Part shown: positions 48,673 through 59,835 of the stretch, in pieces
Layout: the number at the start of each line of letters is the position of its first letter
Position numbering within the stretch: the first letter of the stretch is position 1
Source of the DNA: Melampsora larici-populina 98AG31
Taxonomy: Eukaryota; Basidiomycota; Pucciniomycetes; Pucciniales; Melampsoraceae
Length of the DNA stretch: 64,000 nucleotides
Direction: 5' to 3'
Assembly (NCBI RefSeq): GCF_000204055.1
Contig: NW_006768766.1
Coordinates: 652,706 to 716,705 of the forward strand
Program-made: the position numbers and the translations under genes
Notes under the pieces: model-generated
The model's input: the letters and a program-made list of their open reading frames with translations, nothing else
Told to the model about the DNA's origin: nothing
Databases searched by the model: none

Positions 48673-50242
48673 ATCAATTTTCACCACATCAGATGTTACA
48701 AATTTGAAGTTTTGAAGTTTTGATTTTTTAAATTCTTGAACTTGACCTTCACATTTAAAGGTCAGATCCAACAACTTCTTGTAGATCCCCCTGTCTGGTT
48801 AACTCTATTCCCTTTTCACATCTTTTGATTCATTTGATCTTATCAAGAAAAAAGCTCTTCAAAGATATCATTTGAAGTTCAAAATTCTTGTTTATCAAGG
48901 TGGATCAACATAGGAGGAGTGTTTTTGGCTTTTGTTTGTTCTTTAGTTATGTTTTTTTTTAAATTACATCAAATTAAAATTGAAGTTCCACCACAATCCT
49001 GAGATCTGATTTCTTAACACTACTGCTTGAGAGAGAAAGCACTAGCTGCCAAACCCCTGACCCTTGGGGTGGCTACAAGTTAGAGTTATCAAGATACAAA
49101 AACCTATAATACATATGACTTTAAGCCTTTTTGGGAGGGACAGAGGGTTTCACAAAAAAAATTCACTATTAATAGAATTGGAATGATACTGTATTGATAG
49201 AAAAGATTTTTTGTTGATGATGGAAATAGATGAACTAATTAATACAATGATTATGTTAGGGACCAAAGACTTGACTGGTACAAGTACTGTAGATAACTAG
49301 CATACTTCCCTTTTGCTCCATTATCTCATGTCTTGTCAATCTCCTAAGAGATGAACCCTGTCTCTTGCCCAGTTTAATTACTGGGCAAGCAAGGATATTA
49401 TGTGGGCTAGAAGCTCTCTCAAATCATGAGATCATTTGAGAGGGCCAGTTTCCAAGAGGAAGCTGTTCTTCATGTTTGCCAAGAAGGGTTTTTCTGCCTT
49501 CCACCAAACATAGAGGAATGGGTCCTCTTATAAAGACAAGAGCAAGGAGAGCCAGAGTCTCCCAACAGGACACTGTGCCCGTGGAGAGCGCCCCAGACGT
49601 CGGGGGCTCCAACAAGTACAAAGGCTTCCCTCTGTACTCTTGAGGGCCCCTGACGTCTAGGGCGCCCTCCACGGGCACAGTGGGAGACTGGTGCTCTCCT
49701 GTTATTATATAGGGAGGGCAGGTTGGAGAAAAATTATCTTGTTAGCTAGTTGCTAAAGAGTTCTTGTTAACTCTAGAAGTAGGGGATCCTTACAAAACTA
49801 AGATATGGATAATTTCAGTTGTGCTTGTTATGATTAGTTAGTGGAAGTGAAAGATGTAAAGTGAAACGGTTGGGAAAAGGAATGAAATATATTATGCTCA
49901 GCATGGAGCTTTATACATCACCTACTAAGTGTATGTGCCACAACTGTAGAGTTCTAATGATGTAAGACACTCTAATATTTCCCGTAAGACCGCAGTCAAG
50001 AGTGGGAATTTGATATGTCTCTTTTGGGAAATAAACGGACAGGCCATTCTTTTCCTCTTTTCCATTTTATCATCCTCTGTCTTCACGGTGCATGCCTTCA
50101 TGGACTTGTTCCACACATTGTGCCTTGTGTAAATTCCTACGTACTGCACATCTTCTCAGACTGGATCTTGTGGTATGTCTTTTTACATCTCCTTCTGATT
50201 TTCAGATGAATGTCTTAACCTCACTTCTGCCTACTCAATATC
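48673..50242. other. intergenic/mobile DNA before the palindrome
   Basis: No gene supported. It contains the GC-rich foldback at 49545-49700 listed separately. Confidence 0.5.
49545..49700. repeat. 156-base GC-rich foldback (hairpin)
   Basis: Arms of roughly 65 bases: AGGAGAGCCAGAGTCTCCC and then CACTGTGCCCGTGGAGAGCG on the left pair with GGGCGCCCTCCACGGGCACA and then GTGGGAGACTGGTGCTCTCC on the right. The tip is GTACAAAGGCTTCCCTCTGTAC. It stands out in AT-rich DNA. Confidence 0.9.
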
Positions 50243-51632
50243 CTCAAGTCTCAACCATGTCCTAGCCCTGTGCCAGGCCCGCCCCCAAGACCCAATTGTT
50301 TTCCTTCTAGTATATAATGCCAAATCAATTTTTGGGTGTTGTTTTTGAGTTTTTTTCAAAAGAAATACTTCAGTGAGATCCTCAAAGTACTTGATATCAA
50401 AGTGCCCTACTGTCAGACTCCTAAGTCTTTGACCCAAAGATGATGTTCACTATAAAGAAAATCTGGATCAGATATGAGTGACCAAATTGTTTCTCAAAGC
50501 AAGACTCTATTATTAGACCAAACATGATGACTTATTACAATCCATTTATCAACAGGTTTTTGTTTGATAAAACTATGTTTTTTAAGATTGGCTACGATTG
50601 AGACTAGACTTGAGCAACTGTACCCTCTAATTATGTCATGAGCCAATGAAACCACTCACCATCATTGCCAGTTCAATCATGTATCACTTTCTGGATGCAA
50701 AAATATAAATACTTGCTCAAGTAATCTGAAGAGCCATCATTCTTCTTGTCAGGAATCTCTACAGAGACAACATAGAATTTCTAAAGAGTTTCTCTCTCTT
50801 GATCAAGATTTTGAATCAATAGCATTTTTTGACTGCATATTAACAATCTTGTCCTTTTGAAAGCAAAGTGTGTGTGATTTCTTTCCTTTTCCTCCGCTTC
50901 CCAAAAATTTGCTAGGTTGGTAAGATTCAAGAACAAGGATTGTCCCCTGATCAAAAGATCTGTGATGATGCTAAATTTGATTTTTTATAGTTGATAGGTC
51001 CTGTTGTCTAGGATTTGACACCCAAAGAACATTTCCTTGAGATTTGGTTTCTCAATTACACCTTTTTTCTACTTCTCCAATCCTTTATTTCATCTTTTCC
51101 ATTAATTACTGCTTCTAATTAGAGAAACGTCAGACTGACCAACTCTCACAATTGATTTTGTTTCAAGTCTTCAATATATAGAAGGTTATCTGTTGTGGAA
51201 GATTTATCACCAATCACAAGCTTTTTGGAAGTATCTTTTCAGGTAAGTTTTCAGAAACTTGAGAATCATCCATTGATGAGGCTCTATCCAATTTGAAGTA
51301 GTCCATTCAAATACTGATCCACGAAATAATGTGAGCTTATAGGGATGTTTTACAAACCTTATGCTACATTCATTATCTTGATGGTCATGCATAACATCAC
51401 AATGGGATCTGACCCTCCAGTGGAGGATTGTCACTGTGGTTTTCCCCGAACATTTCTTGACTATTACCCACACCAATGTGATCAACTTCTTAGGTGTACC
51501 TGTGATCCACCTCGAGTTACTAAAACAACTAGTTGTGAAGCAGATATCATCATAAAGGAATTTTCTTGCTCAAACCCAAGGTGTGGTAGTTTATACAACC
51601 AGAGCAATTGTCAATCAAACCATATAAGTGCC
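50243..51632 (+). repeat. left arm (1390 bp) of a long palindrome
   Basis: Reverse complement of 51902-53291 with identical length. By eye only one difference was noted (G at 51323 against the complement of T at 52211). Outer border at CTCAAGTCTCAACC, inner border at CATATAAGTGCC. Confidence 0.95.
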
Positions 51633-51704
51633 GATATTGAGTTTGAAAAAAATCTTTACTGGCCTCATCTTGTATCAGAAAAAATGAACAAAAGATTTCC
51701 ATAA
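51345..51704 (+). CDS. predicted small secreted cysteine-rich protein, copy 1
   Basis: 119 residues from ATG 51345. Residues 1-21 look like a signal peptide with a hydrophobic core (YATFIILMVM) and a likely cut after ITMG. The mature part has nine cysteines at 29, 31, 45, 51, 53, 64, 75, 80 and 89, with C-x-C pairs. The first 96 codons lie in the palindrome arm; the last 23 residues (ADIEFEKNLYWPHL and on) come from the spacer. Small size, secretion signal and cysteine richness fit a candidate effector or adhesive/structural secreted protein of a fungus. No known family was recognised. Single-exon model; an unnoticed intron is possible. Confidence 0.6.
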   Translation: MFYKPYATFIILMVMHNITMGSDPPVEDCHCGFPRTFLDYYPHQCDQLLRCTCDPPRVTKTTSCEADIIIKEFSCSNPRCGSLYNQSNCQSNHISADIEFEKNLYWPHLVSEKMNKRFP

Positions 51705-51877
51705 ACTATTTTCAGATTCATTGGTGAATTCTTACAAGAAACTTTTCACTAGCCAAAGTACTTATCTAGGATAAATGAAAAGTAATTCAATCAATTCAAA
51801 ATGCATTATTACCACTAAATTGGTTTTGTTTTATAGAGATTAGATCAATTCAACTTTGACACTTGAGGGATATATAT

Positions 51878-52189
51878 TCAACCATGATGAACAATACTAC
51901 AGGCACTTATATGGTTTGATTGACAATTGCTCTGGTTGTATAAACTACCACACCTTGGGTTTGAGCAAGAAAATTCCTTTATGATGATATCTGCTTCACA
52001 ACTAGTTGTTTTAGTAACTCGAGGTGGATCACAGGTACACCTAAGAAGTTGATCACATTGGTGTGGGTAATAGTCAAGAAATGTTCGGGGAAAACCACAG
52101 TGACAATCCTCCACTGGAGGGTCAGATCCCATTGTGATGTTATGCATGACCATCAAGATAATGAATGTAGCATAAGGTTTGTAAAACAT
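51878..52189 (-). CDS. predicted small secreted cysteine-rich protein, copy 2
   Basis: 103 residues from ATG 52189. Residues 1-96 match copy 1 exactly as translated, including the signal peptide and all nine cysteines. The frame then leaves the palindrome arm and ends after seven different residues (CSIVHHG). The two genes point at each other across the spacer. Which copy keeps the ancestral C-terminus cannot be told from here. Confidence 0.55.
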   Translation of the reverse strand: MFYKPYATFIILMVMHNITMGSDPPVEDCHCGFPRTFLDYYPHQCDQLLRCTCDPPRVTKTTSCEADIIIKEFSCSNPRCGSLYNQSNCQSNHISACSIVHHG

Positions 52190-53291
52190 CCCTATAAGCT
52201 CACATTATTTTGTGGATCAGTATTTGAATGGACTACTTCAAATTGGATAGAGCCTCATCAATGGATGATTCTCAAGTTTCTGAAAACTTACCTGAAAAGA
52301 TACTTCCAAAAAGCTTGTGATTGGTGATAAATCTTCCACAACAGATAACCTTCTATATATTGAAGACTTGAAACAAAATCAATTGTGAGAGTTGGTCAGT
52401 CTGATGTTTCTCTAATTAGAAGCAGTAATTAATGGAAAAGATGAAATAAAGGATTGGAGAAGTAGAAAAAAGGTGTAATTGAGAAACCAAATCTCAAGGA
52501 AATGTTCTTTGGGTGTCAAATCCTAGACAACAGGACCTATCAACTATAAAAAATCAAATTTAGCATCATCACAGATCTTTTGATCAGGGGACAATCCTTG
52601 TTCTTGAATCTTACCAACCTAGCAAATTTTTGGGAAGCGGAGGAAAAGGAAAGAAATCACACACACTTTGCTTTCAAAAGGACAAGATTGTTAATATGCA
52701 GTCAAAAAATGCTATTGATTCAAAATCTTGATCAAGAGAGAGAAACTCTTTAGAAATTCTATGTTGTCTCTGTAGAGATTCCTGACAAGAAGAATGATGG
52801 CTCTTCAGATTACTTGAGCAAGTATTTATATTTTTGCATCCAGAAAGTGATACATGATTGAACTGGCAATGATGGTGAGTGGTTTCATTGGCTCATGACA
52901 TAATTAGAGGGTACAGTTGCTCAAGTCTAGTCTCAATCGTAGCCAATCTTAAAAAACATAGTTTTATCAAACAAAAACCTGTTGATAAATGGATTGTAAT
53001 AAGTCATCATGTTTGGTCTAATAATAGAGTCTTGCTTTGAGAAACAATTTGGTCACTCATATCTGATCCAGATTTTCTTTATAGTGAACATCATCTTTGG
53101 GTCAAAGACTTAGGAGTCTGACAGTAGGGCACTTTGATATCAAGTACTTTGAGGATCTCACTGAAGTATTTCTTTTGAAAAAAACTCAAAAACAACACCC
53201 AAAAATTGATTTGGCATTATATACTAGAAGGAAAACAATTGGGTCTTGGGGGCGGGCCTGGCACAGGGCTAGGACATGGTTGAGACTTGAG
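51902..53291 (-). repeat. right arm (1390 bp) of the long palindrome
   Basis: Inverted copy of 50243-51632, separated from it by a 269-bp unique spacer (51633-51901). Just outside its outer border the sequence TGTACCCTCTAAT resembles a site inside each arm (near 50612). Confidence 0.95.
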
Positions 53292-55183
53292 ACTAGTGTA
53301 CCCTCTAATAATCATGTAATGAGGTGTGTTGTGATGTTCATATGTCTATTAATACCTAACATTCCCCACCATTATAAAATTGTACAATTCCTGTGCAGTT
53401 GTTTTATATTTACTTATCTCTTCATTTTGAACACAATGTTTCACAATTGGGCCCTATTTCAAATGTACATAACTGGGGGTAGTGTGAGGCGTCAGCAAGC
53501 ATTGGGCTATCTCTTCACTAAAGGTTTGAAGTGATGACAATACACAGGGGGAATAATAGAAGCTCACATAGAGGTGAGAGTAATGAGTTTCACAGTGTCA
53601 TTTTACTAGTCAGTGGCAGGCCAGTGAGTTCCATTCACCTCAATCCAATCTCAATTCAATGTCAGTTCAATATAATTTTGACCTCCAATTCTGTTTGAGT
53701 GGGGGATATGCATGGGCTGCATAATCACTCAAACCTTCCAGACATTCTGACACCTTCATGTGTGGACATGCAACCAAACTTTATTTCAGTTCATTCTGGA
53801 AAGTTGTTTGTCTGCTACTCTTGGCCAAACATTGAGATTGGATTGATATTGAACTGACATGGATTTAAGATTGGATTGAGATTGGATTGAGGTGGTTGTC
53901 CAGTGAGTAGTAAAATGACACTGTTTGAAGGTTTCTCCAAGCTTTCTTCTGGTTTGTTTCCAGATTTCTTGCTGTTTTTCTCCTGTTTTCTCCCAGTTCA
54001 TCAGCTGATTAATTGGTCAACATGGCTTGAGAAGATGAGCCAGGCTTACCTCAGGCTTTATCCACTAGCCAAGAAGAAACCTGAGGGAGGAGGACAAGCA
54101 GCAAAAATTGTCACAAGGTCCTCAAAGTTATGGACTTTAGGGCAAAATGTTGGCTATTTTTCCCCTTCCAGAAAAATAGCCAACTTGACCAAATCCCTCT
54201 TGGATGAACAAGTATTCAAGAGAGGTACTTGTACCTCATACCACGACTTTGGTGTATGAGCCGGATTTTTTTTGCTGGGAACCTCATCAATCCTCCATAT
54301 CTCCGTAGCCTGCATACAAATATCCTCTGGACCAAAGAAAATCCTCTGCGCTTGATCATCCTATGCACACATGTCTTGTCAAATCTCTCCCTTGCTGCCA
54401 GGAAAGCACTTAAAAACAGAAGAATAGCTTTTTGTGTAACATTTCAGTGCATTTGACGTGAGCTTTTGACAGCACTATCAACATATTTACCTCATATCAA
54501 AACATGCAAGGTATCCTTGGATCCCAACCCTTGAACAGAATCTTTTCAAGGTTTTGATCTGAGGTAATTCTCAGTGCAAAAGAATACCTTGGATCAAAAC
54601 CTTGGACAAAGTCTGTCCAAGGATTTGCCTCTGATGATGCCTCAGATTTTTCAACCATGTTGGCATTGCAGGTTGGTCAGCTTTCTGCCTGATTTGGGTG
54701 TTTTTTGCAAACTTCACAATTGCATTGATCTGTAAGTTTTGAATCAGATGAGAAGTAGGATGGCAGACGGTACCCAAAGGCACAACGGTACCGTCATTTT
54801 CCACAACACGGGGCGATATCAGGCTATGGGTGCATTGGAAGTGTCCTGGTAGCAAGGGTACTCTTCCAGACGTGTACAGGAAGGGAAACTTAGAAAGTGA
54901 AAAATTTTCATTCCATTTATTTTCCTTCCGCACATCAAATTTCCCATCCTCAACTATCCCACGCGGCTTCTGGAAAATACTCAATCTCTCTCTTTCTCTC
55001 TTGATTCAAGCTCAGTAGCTAGAATAATCTTTTTTGGAATTGATTAAATCATACTTCATTCATCAAGTAATAATTCATAAGAATAAAAGAGCTCAAAGGA
55101 ATAAAATTGCAAAATGTCAAATAACAAAAAATTGACGAATACTGAAAACTTTAGATAAATGATGAAGAGATCTAGTAGTAGGT
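53292..55183. other. mobile-element-rich DNA without a supported gene
   Basis: It contains the inverted-repeat element at 53593-53924. A coding-like plus-strand stretch of unknown origin lies at about 53900-54460. Repeated CAAAACCTTGGA/TCCAAGGTTTT-type motifs occur at 54500-54630. Confidence 0.45.
53593..53924. mobile_element. ~330-bp inverted-repeat MITE
   Basis: ACAGTGTCATTTTACT at the left pairs with AGTAAAATGACACTGT at the right. Inside, CACCTCAATCCAATCTCAAT and ATGTCAGTTCAATAT are also mirrored. No coding capacity. Target duplication not clear. Confidence 0.75.
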
Positions 55184-55583
55184 TGAGGGGTGGGTCTGTC
55201 CCGCCACCAGACTCAGAACCCGTTGTACCACAACCAAATATCAGAAGCCAGTTTGGCAGAGGTAGAGGATGAGGTGGTCAAACTGGAACAAGCTCAAACA
55301 GAACAGGCGCAAATTTGGAACCATTGTCAGAAAAACCCCTGGCTGTTACGCTCACCACTCCAAAAGAATCTAACAATTCATTGCTAGCACCACCTTCTGG
55401 TTTAGAACAAGAGAACACCTCAACCTCTTCTCCAACAAGCAATTTGATTGAACCAAGCTCCGCTGTTACTGGTAGTGAACGCTCTGGAACGTCTGTTGTA
55501 TATTTGGGACGATTAATTTTCAGAGATGATGTGATTGCTGAGCCAAATTGTAAGCCTCAATGTTTAAGATTGTTCCACATGTA

Positions 55584-55757
55584 CAGTCAACTCCCTCTAA
55601 TCACATACAGTTTGGCGGGTGGTTTTTTCATGCACTTAAAGGAATATGCACCTATAGACCTCATTTTGGCTGGCAAACCCCATTTTGGCAGCAAAAAATC
55701 CTATGCACATAGAGAATTATGCACTTACAGGGATATCAAGTTAGAGGGAGTTGAATG
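55584..55757. mobile_element. 174-bp Tc1/mariner-like MITE in the gag region
   Basis: CAGTCAACTCCCTCTAA at the left and, in reverse, CATTCAACTCCCTCTAA at the right, each flanked by TA (55582-55583 and 55758-55759). Inner bases also pair (GCACTTAAAGG-type with TTATGCACTTACAGG). Confidence 0.8.
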
Positions 55758-55959
55758 TAGTGATGCCACTTCGCAACGTACGAGTTGATATCCACTGAGG
55801 TGATGCCACGTGAAGTGAAGCCTTGCCTAGAGTAGAAATGTTCACGTAACTGAAGTTTGTTGGACTTTCCTTTCTTCAAATTATGAAGTCAATTCCCCTG
55901 CTTGCAGAAAGACAACCTCAGCAGTTGGAGAAAGCCCCCCAAAAGGTTTCCATTCTTGG

Positions 55960-57134
55960 TTGTTGGCCAATGGTTTATTGGTGGTAAATAATACAGGTTC
56001 ATCAGCTTCTACGGTTCAGAGTTTGACGTCAGCATTAACTCAGAAGGGTCAAGGAACATCACCATTAGACTCAACTACGAAAGAAAAGACGCAAACATCT
56101 GGCAACAAAGCTACATCTACTGCACACAAGACCAAGAAAGTAGTCGACCTGACCAAAGAGGATTCTGATGAAAAGAAGAAGGTTGAAGTGGGTGAAGCCG
56201 GGATCACAAAAGGCCTAGTTGGCTTATCAAAGTACTTTGAAGATAAGATGCAAGCAATGAAGGGTTATGTTCCATTGTCCATTTTTAATGTCATGTGGTC
56301 AAAACAAGGTCTCATCCATCAGTCAAATGGCACCAATAATAAAAAGAGTAAGGATGAAAATTGCTACAATGGCTTACTGGTTCCAGACAAATGGAGAATG
56401 ACTTTTGGAGAGTGGGTGACTGTGTCTGACCTCTTTGTGGCCTATGTGCAATACTATGGACATGGACCCACCACCAATAAATTTGTGATTCATAAACAAA
56501 AAGTCTTTGCTATATGTGCCAAACAGATGTCCTGGCCCATGGCTTTCCGCTACGACCAAGCAATTTGAACCTCCGTGATGACCTTTCAGAACCCTGATGG
56601 CAAACTCGCCAACCCAGCGGTGCAAGACAAAACCATTCAGCGCAATGCCAGACTCAAAACTGAATGTCTTGGCAATTTCCAACCACGGTTTGCGGATGAG
56701 AACCCTTACACTGAAGGACAATCCAAAGCACACATTCACCCTATTACAGGAGAGACCAACTACACCATGAGTCAAAACGCCTGGACCCAAGGTGCTCATC
56801 AGACACTCAACTCCTCCATGCACCATACCAGCCACCCAAGTAAACCCAATTCCAGATCTTGGGAGTTCACGAATCAACCGGCTTACAACGGACCTGGTAG
56901 TGCTAGCTCCTAAAGTTACAATGATAGAAGAGGCGGAGGTCATGGAGGAGGTTGGACGGGTTATGGAGGTGCAAATCATGATGCCGGCCCATCAAGTTGT
57001 AGAGGAAACGACTATTATGATTCTTGCAGAGGCAAGGGAAGTGGAAGTTGGAATAATGATAGAAGAGATGATCGTAAAAACAAAGATTGTGAAGGAAATG
57101 GTCCAAAATATGGTCGAGGAGGGAAGGCGAAGTG
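55960..57134 (+). pseudogene. gag-like protein of the DIRS/Ngaro-like element, broken
   Basis: A plus-strand frame opens in a Ser/Thr-rich part (TSALTQKGQGTSPLDSTTKE), then a Lys-rich stretch (KKVVDLTKEDSDEKKKVEV) and a globular block (RMTFGEWVTVSDLFVAYVQY, then PMAFRYDQAI). A TGA stop at 56566-56568 interrupts it. The same frame resumes with MTFQNPDGKLANPAVQDK and runs into a Gly/Arg/Asp-rich tail. It is probably the nucleic-acid-binding structural protein. Confidence 0.6.
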
Positions 57135-57699
57135 ATCCTCTAGGATACTTGTTGTTCCTTACGATATCATAAAAAAATGGTTCCTTTAAAAAGCACACCT
57201 TAGTATCTGGTGTTTTCTGTACCTGCTTGATTTGTATTGTGCTGTCAGGTCATCCCTAGTGTTGAGATTGTTTTCTACTCTTCTTTTGTTGTTGGGTTCT
57301 GCTCTAACATAGAATATGGACAAGTGAAATATATGCCAATGGCATTGGTTTGATCTACTTCTAACTTATGTTTGTTACCTTGTCCCATTCACGACACGTG
57401 TAGGTTTGGCTGGCAAGAAGAAGCAAGAGGTCATAGGTTGGTTCCACAACTAAGAGTCACACACAATTGTGATCCTGTGAGAGAACAGCTTGTCCATTAT
57501 AAAAATTCAGGTGGAGACTTTGACAATCAGTGGCCTCCTGAGAAGGCGGTCTGTGATTTGAACTTGGCAAAATGGGAATCTCTAGTTGCATTGAATAAGA
57601 TTGAAGGAGATGATACTGAGGTGATAGAAGGGTGATGAATTGGTTTTCATCAAGGTATCCCGGATTGTACCTTGGGTTGACGGAGATGGTTCACTCCAG

Positions 57700-58688
57700 A
57701 AAATCATGCTTCAGCAAAATTAGCGGCTGAGAAAATTGAAAATACGCTTGCAAAGGAGAGGCGTGCAAACCAGATCTTTGGGCCGTTCAGTCACAAGGAG
57801 GTGTTCCAGACGATTGGCTTTTTTTCCTCAAGCCCAATGGGTAGCATGATAAATGCAGATGGATCATTCCGGATTATCAATGACCTGTCGTTCCCGCAAG
57901 ATGATTTATACACACCATCAGTAAATAGTTTTGTAGACAAGAAAGAATATGCCACAACATGGGATGAATTCAAGATTATCCCGGGATTCTTAAGAGATAA
58001 CAAAGGAAGCTACTTACTTGCCATCTTTGATTGGGAGAAGGCGTATAGGCAAATACCTATACACCCATCTCAGTGGCGTTATCTCTTTATTCTAGACCTA
58101 CGAAATCGGCTATGGTTGGACTCTTGAATTCAATTTGGAGGTGTTGCTGGTTGTGGTGTGTTTGGAAGGCCCGCAGACCTGTGGAAGAAGATTGAGGCTG
58201 AAATGTTTAAGTTAGCAGCTGCCTTTTGTTGGGTAGACAATAACCTATTGATAAAGGATGTTACAAACAAGACTTTGATTGGAGATATTGTAAAACTTAG
58301 CGATGAGATGGGGGTAGCTTCAAACGTAGAAAAAGTCCATGAGTTTGCAGAAGAACAGCGCTATATTGGATTCATTTTGAATTCCAAAGAAAGACCTGTA
58401 CGCTTACCAATTAAAAAATTTGAAGAGCGACGTCAACAGGTGGATGACTTTCTAGTTCCCAATGCCTCGTTTGATCTAAAGATGGTTGAAAAGTTTGTCG
58501 GCCGGTTGGTACACACAACACATATTGTTCCTCACTTGAGGTGTTATTTATCAAGCCTTTATAGATGGGAGCATAAATGGCAAGTACCATCAGCTAGAAG
58601 GAAGATACCAGAAGACGTTAAAGAAGACTTACTAGAATGGCAGTCAGTGATGAAGACGTTAAAACCCAGAAGAATTATACCAGACTAG
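57700..58688 (+). pseudogene. reverse transcriptase of the DIRS/Ngaro-like element, broken
   Basis: RT landmarks: FFSSSPMGSMINADGSFRII, the A-box SYLLAIFDWEKAYRQIPIHP, then after a stop near 58127 a FGRPADLWKKIEAEMF block and the C-box as FCWVDNNLLIKDV. The second catalytic Asp of the usual VDD is Asn. LKMVEKFVGRLVHTTHIVP follows in the connection. In-frame stops show the copy is dead. Confidence 0.75.
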
Positions 58689-59159
58689 GTACTGGTTGAC
58701 CTGGAATGGGTAGGAGATGTGTTGATGAAAGGTATAGGTATCTTGGTAGGAACTAACTGGGGACAATTTGACTTGTTGGAAGGTAGGAATACAATGGTCA
58801 CATTAAGAGGGAAACAGAATATTGCATGGGCAGAAACTGTTGCAATTTGTCTAGGATTGATTCTGATCAGTGAATTTCATGAGGTAAAAGGGAAGTCATT
58901 TCTGGTACTTGCGGATAATACCACGTCTCAATCAACAGTGGACAAGAAAAAGTCCAAAGATAAAATGGTTAACGAAGAATGGAAACACTTACAGAAACTT
59001 TTAGAAAACTTATATTGTGATGTGGTGGCTCACAGGGTGAAAACAGATGACAATTTAGCTGACCTTTTGTCAAGAGGGAAGGACAAATGGTCAAGCAAAG
59101 ATATGGTTGTGATAGAGGTCCCAGTAGATTTAAGATTGGTGGTGAAACAAGTGTTGTGA
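58689..59159 (+). pseudogene. RNase H-like region of the retroelement
   Basis: After a stop at 58686-58688 the same frame continues with GIGILVGTNWGQFDLLEG, NIAWAETVAICLGLILIS, LVLADNTTSQSTVDKKKS and VVAHRVKTDDNLADLLSRG. The Asp-Asn-Thr and NLADLLSRG motifs are typical of the RNase H part of DIRS and related elements. Confidence 0.65.
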
Positions 59160-59228
59160 AATGTGGTGAAACAAGTGTTGTGAAATGTGGTGAAACAAGT
59201 GTTGTGAAATGTGGTGAAACAAGTGTAG
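59140..59228 (+). repeat. 24-bp tandem repeat, ~3.7 copies
   Basis: Units starting TGGTGAAACAAGTGTTGTGA begin at 59140, 59164, 59188 and 59212, right at the end of the RNase H-like frame. Confidence 0.95.
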
Positions 59229-59419
59229 CAAAATAAAAAATTGTTGATTTGTCCCGTGCCTGTACGTCCCGGTACCTGAACAAATGAGAGTTGCCCCAAA
59301 AACATTGGGATGTGAGGGAAAAATTTAAAACATTTTCAAAACGGTCATCCACCTTGACATAACTTCATCTTGTATTGACCTCGTGATTGGGTAACTTCTG
59401 CTGGGAATTTGATTGTTAG

Positions 59420-59835
59420 TAAGAGATGGAATTCTTAAAAGGAGAAGATGGACTTGACACAACCAAGGCTGATTTAGTAAAGACTTACATGAAAAGTGGG
59501 AGTTGGTCGACTGCAATAATTAAACATTAAAACACTGAGGTTTCCAAATTAGTGGTGTTTGCAACAGAGAAGGGTATACCTTGTACTTCATTGTTGCCAA
59601 TTGATCCCAACGTGTTGTACTACTTTGTTGTTTGGGCTGTACTTTAATTACCTGATGTTGTTCTCAATCAAAATCCAATACCTACCAAATCAAATACAAT
59701 ACGGACGTACTTATTGGGAGTAAAAGCATGGCATCTTTTTCATAATTCCAAATACCCCCATAATGTCACCCCACAAATTGAGGCAATCTTAACTGCTGCA
59801 AAGAAAATTGAACTATTGTCGGAAGAATCAGTAAA
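59420..59835 (+). pseudogene. tyrosine recombinase N-terminal fragment
   Basis: Interrupted frames give KADLVKTYMKSGSWSTAIIK, VVFATEKGIPCTSLLPIDPN, LYYFVVWA and LLGVKAWHLFHNSKYPHNV. This fits the helical core-binding domain found in DIRS/Ngaro recombinases and phage-type integrases. It ends at TAAAKKIELLSEES, where the sequence joins the MSH6-like segment; no catalytic R-H-R-Y half is present. Confidence 0.6.

Larger units (their letters stand above)
55184..59835 (+). mobile_element. truncated DIRS/Ngaro-like (tyrosine recombinase) retroelement
   Basis: In order: a Ser/Thr/Pro-rich gag-like region, a Gly/Arg-rich tail, reverse transcriptase, an RNase H-like region and the N-terminal part of a tyrosine recombinase. 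There is no integrase of the DDE type. Frames are interrupted by stops and small shifts, and by a 174-bp MITE at 55584-55757. The element stops at 59835, where the duplicated MSH6/LRR segment starts, so the catalytic half of the recombinase and the right terminus are missing. Confidence 0.75.

Noticed and set aside
50231..50437. MGQRLRSL-type ORFs at the outer palindrome arms (also 53097-53534)
   Set aside because: No domain, and the protein simply continues into unrelated sequence at each arm border.
51207..51485. 92-residue ORFs in the palindrome arms (also 52049-52327)
   Set aside because: They are antisense to the start of the secreted protein gene and seem to be its shadow.
59165..59230. 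CRISPR-like array at the 24-bp repeats
   Set aside because: Units are contiguous without unique spacers, and the genome is eukaryotic.
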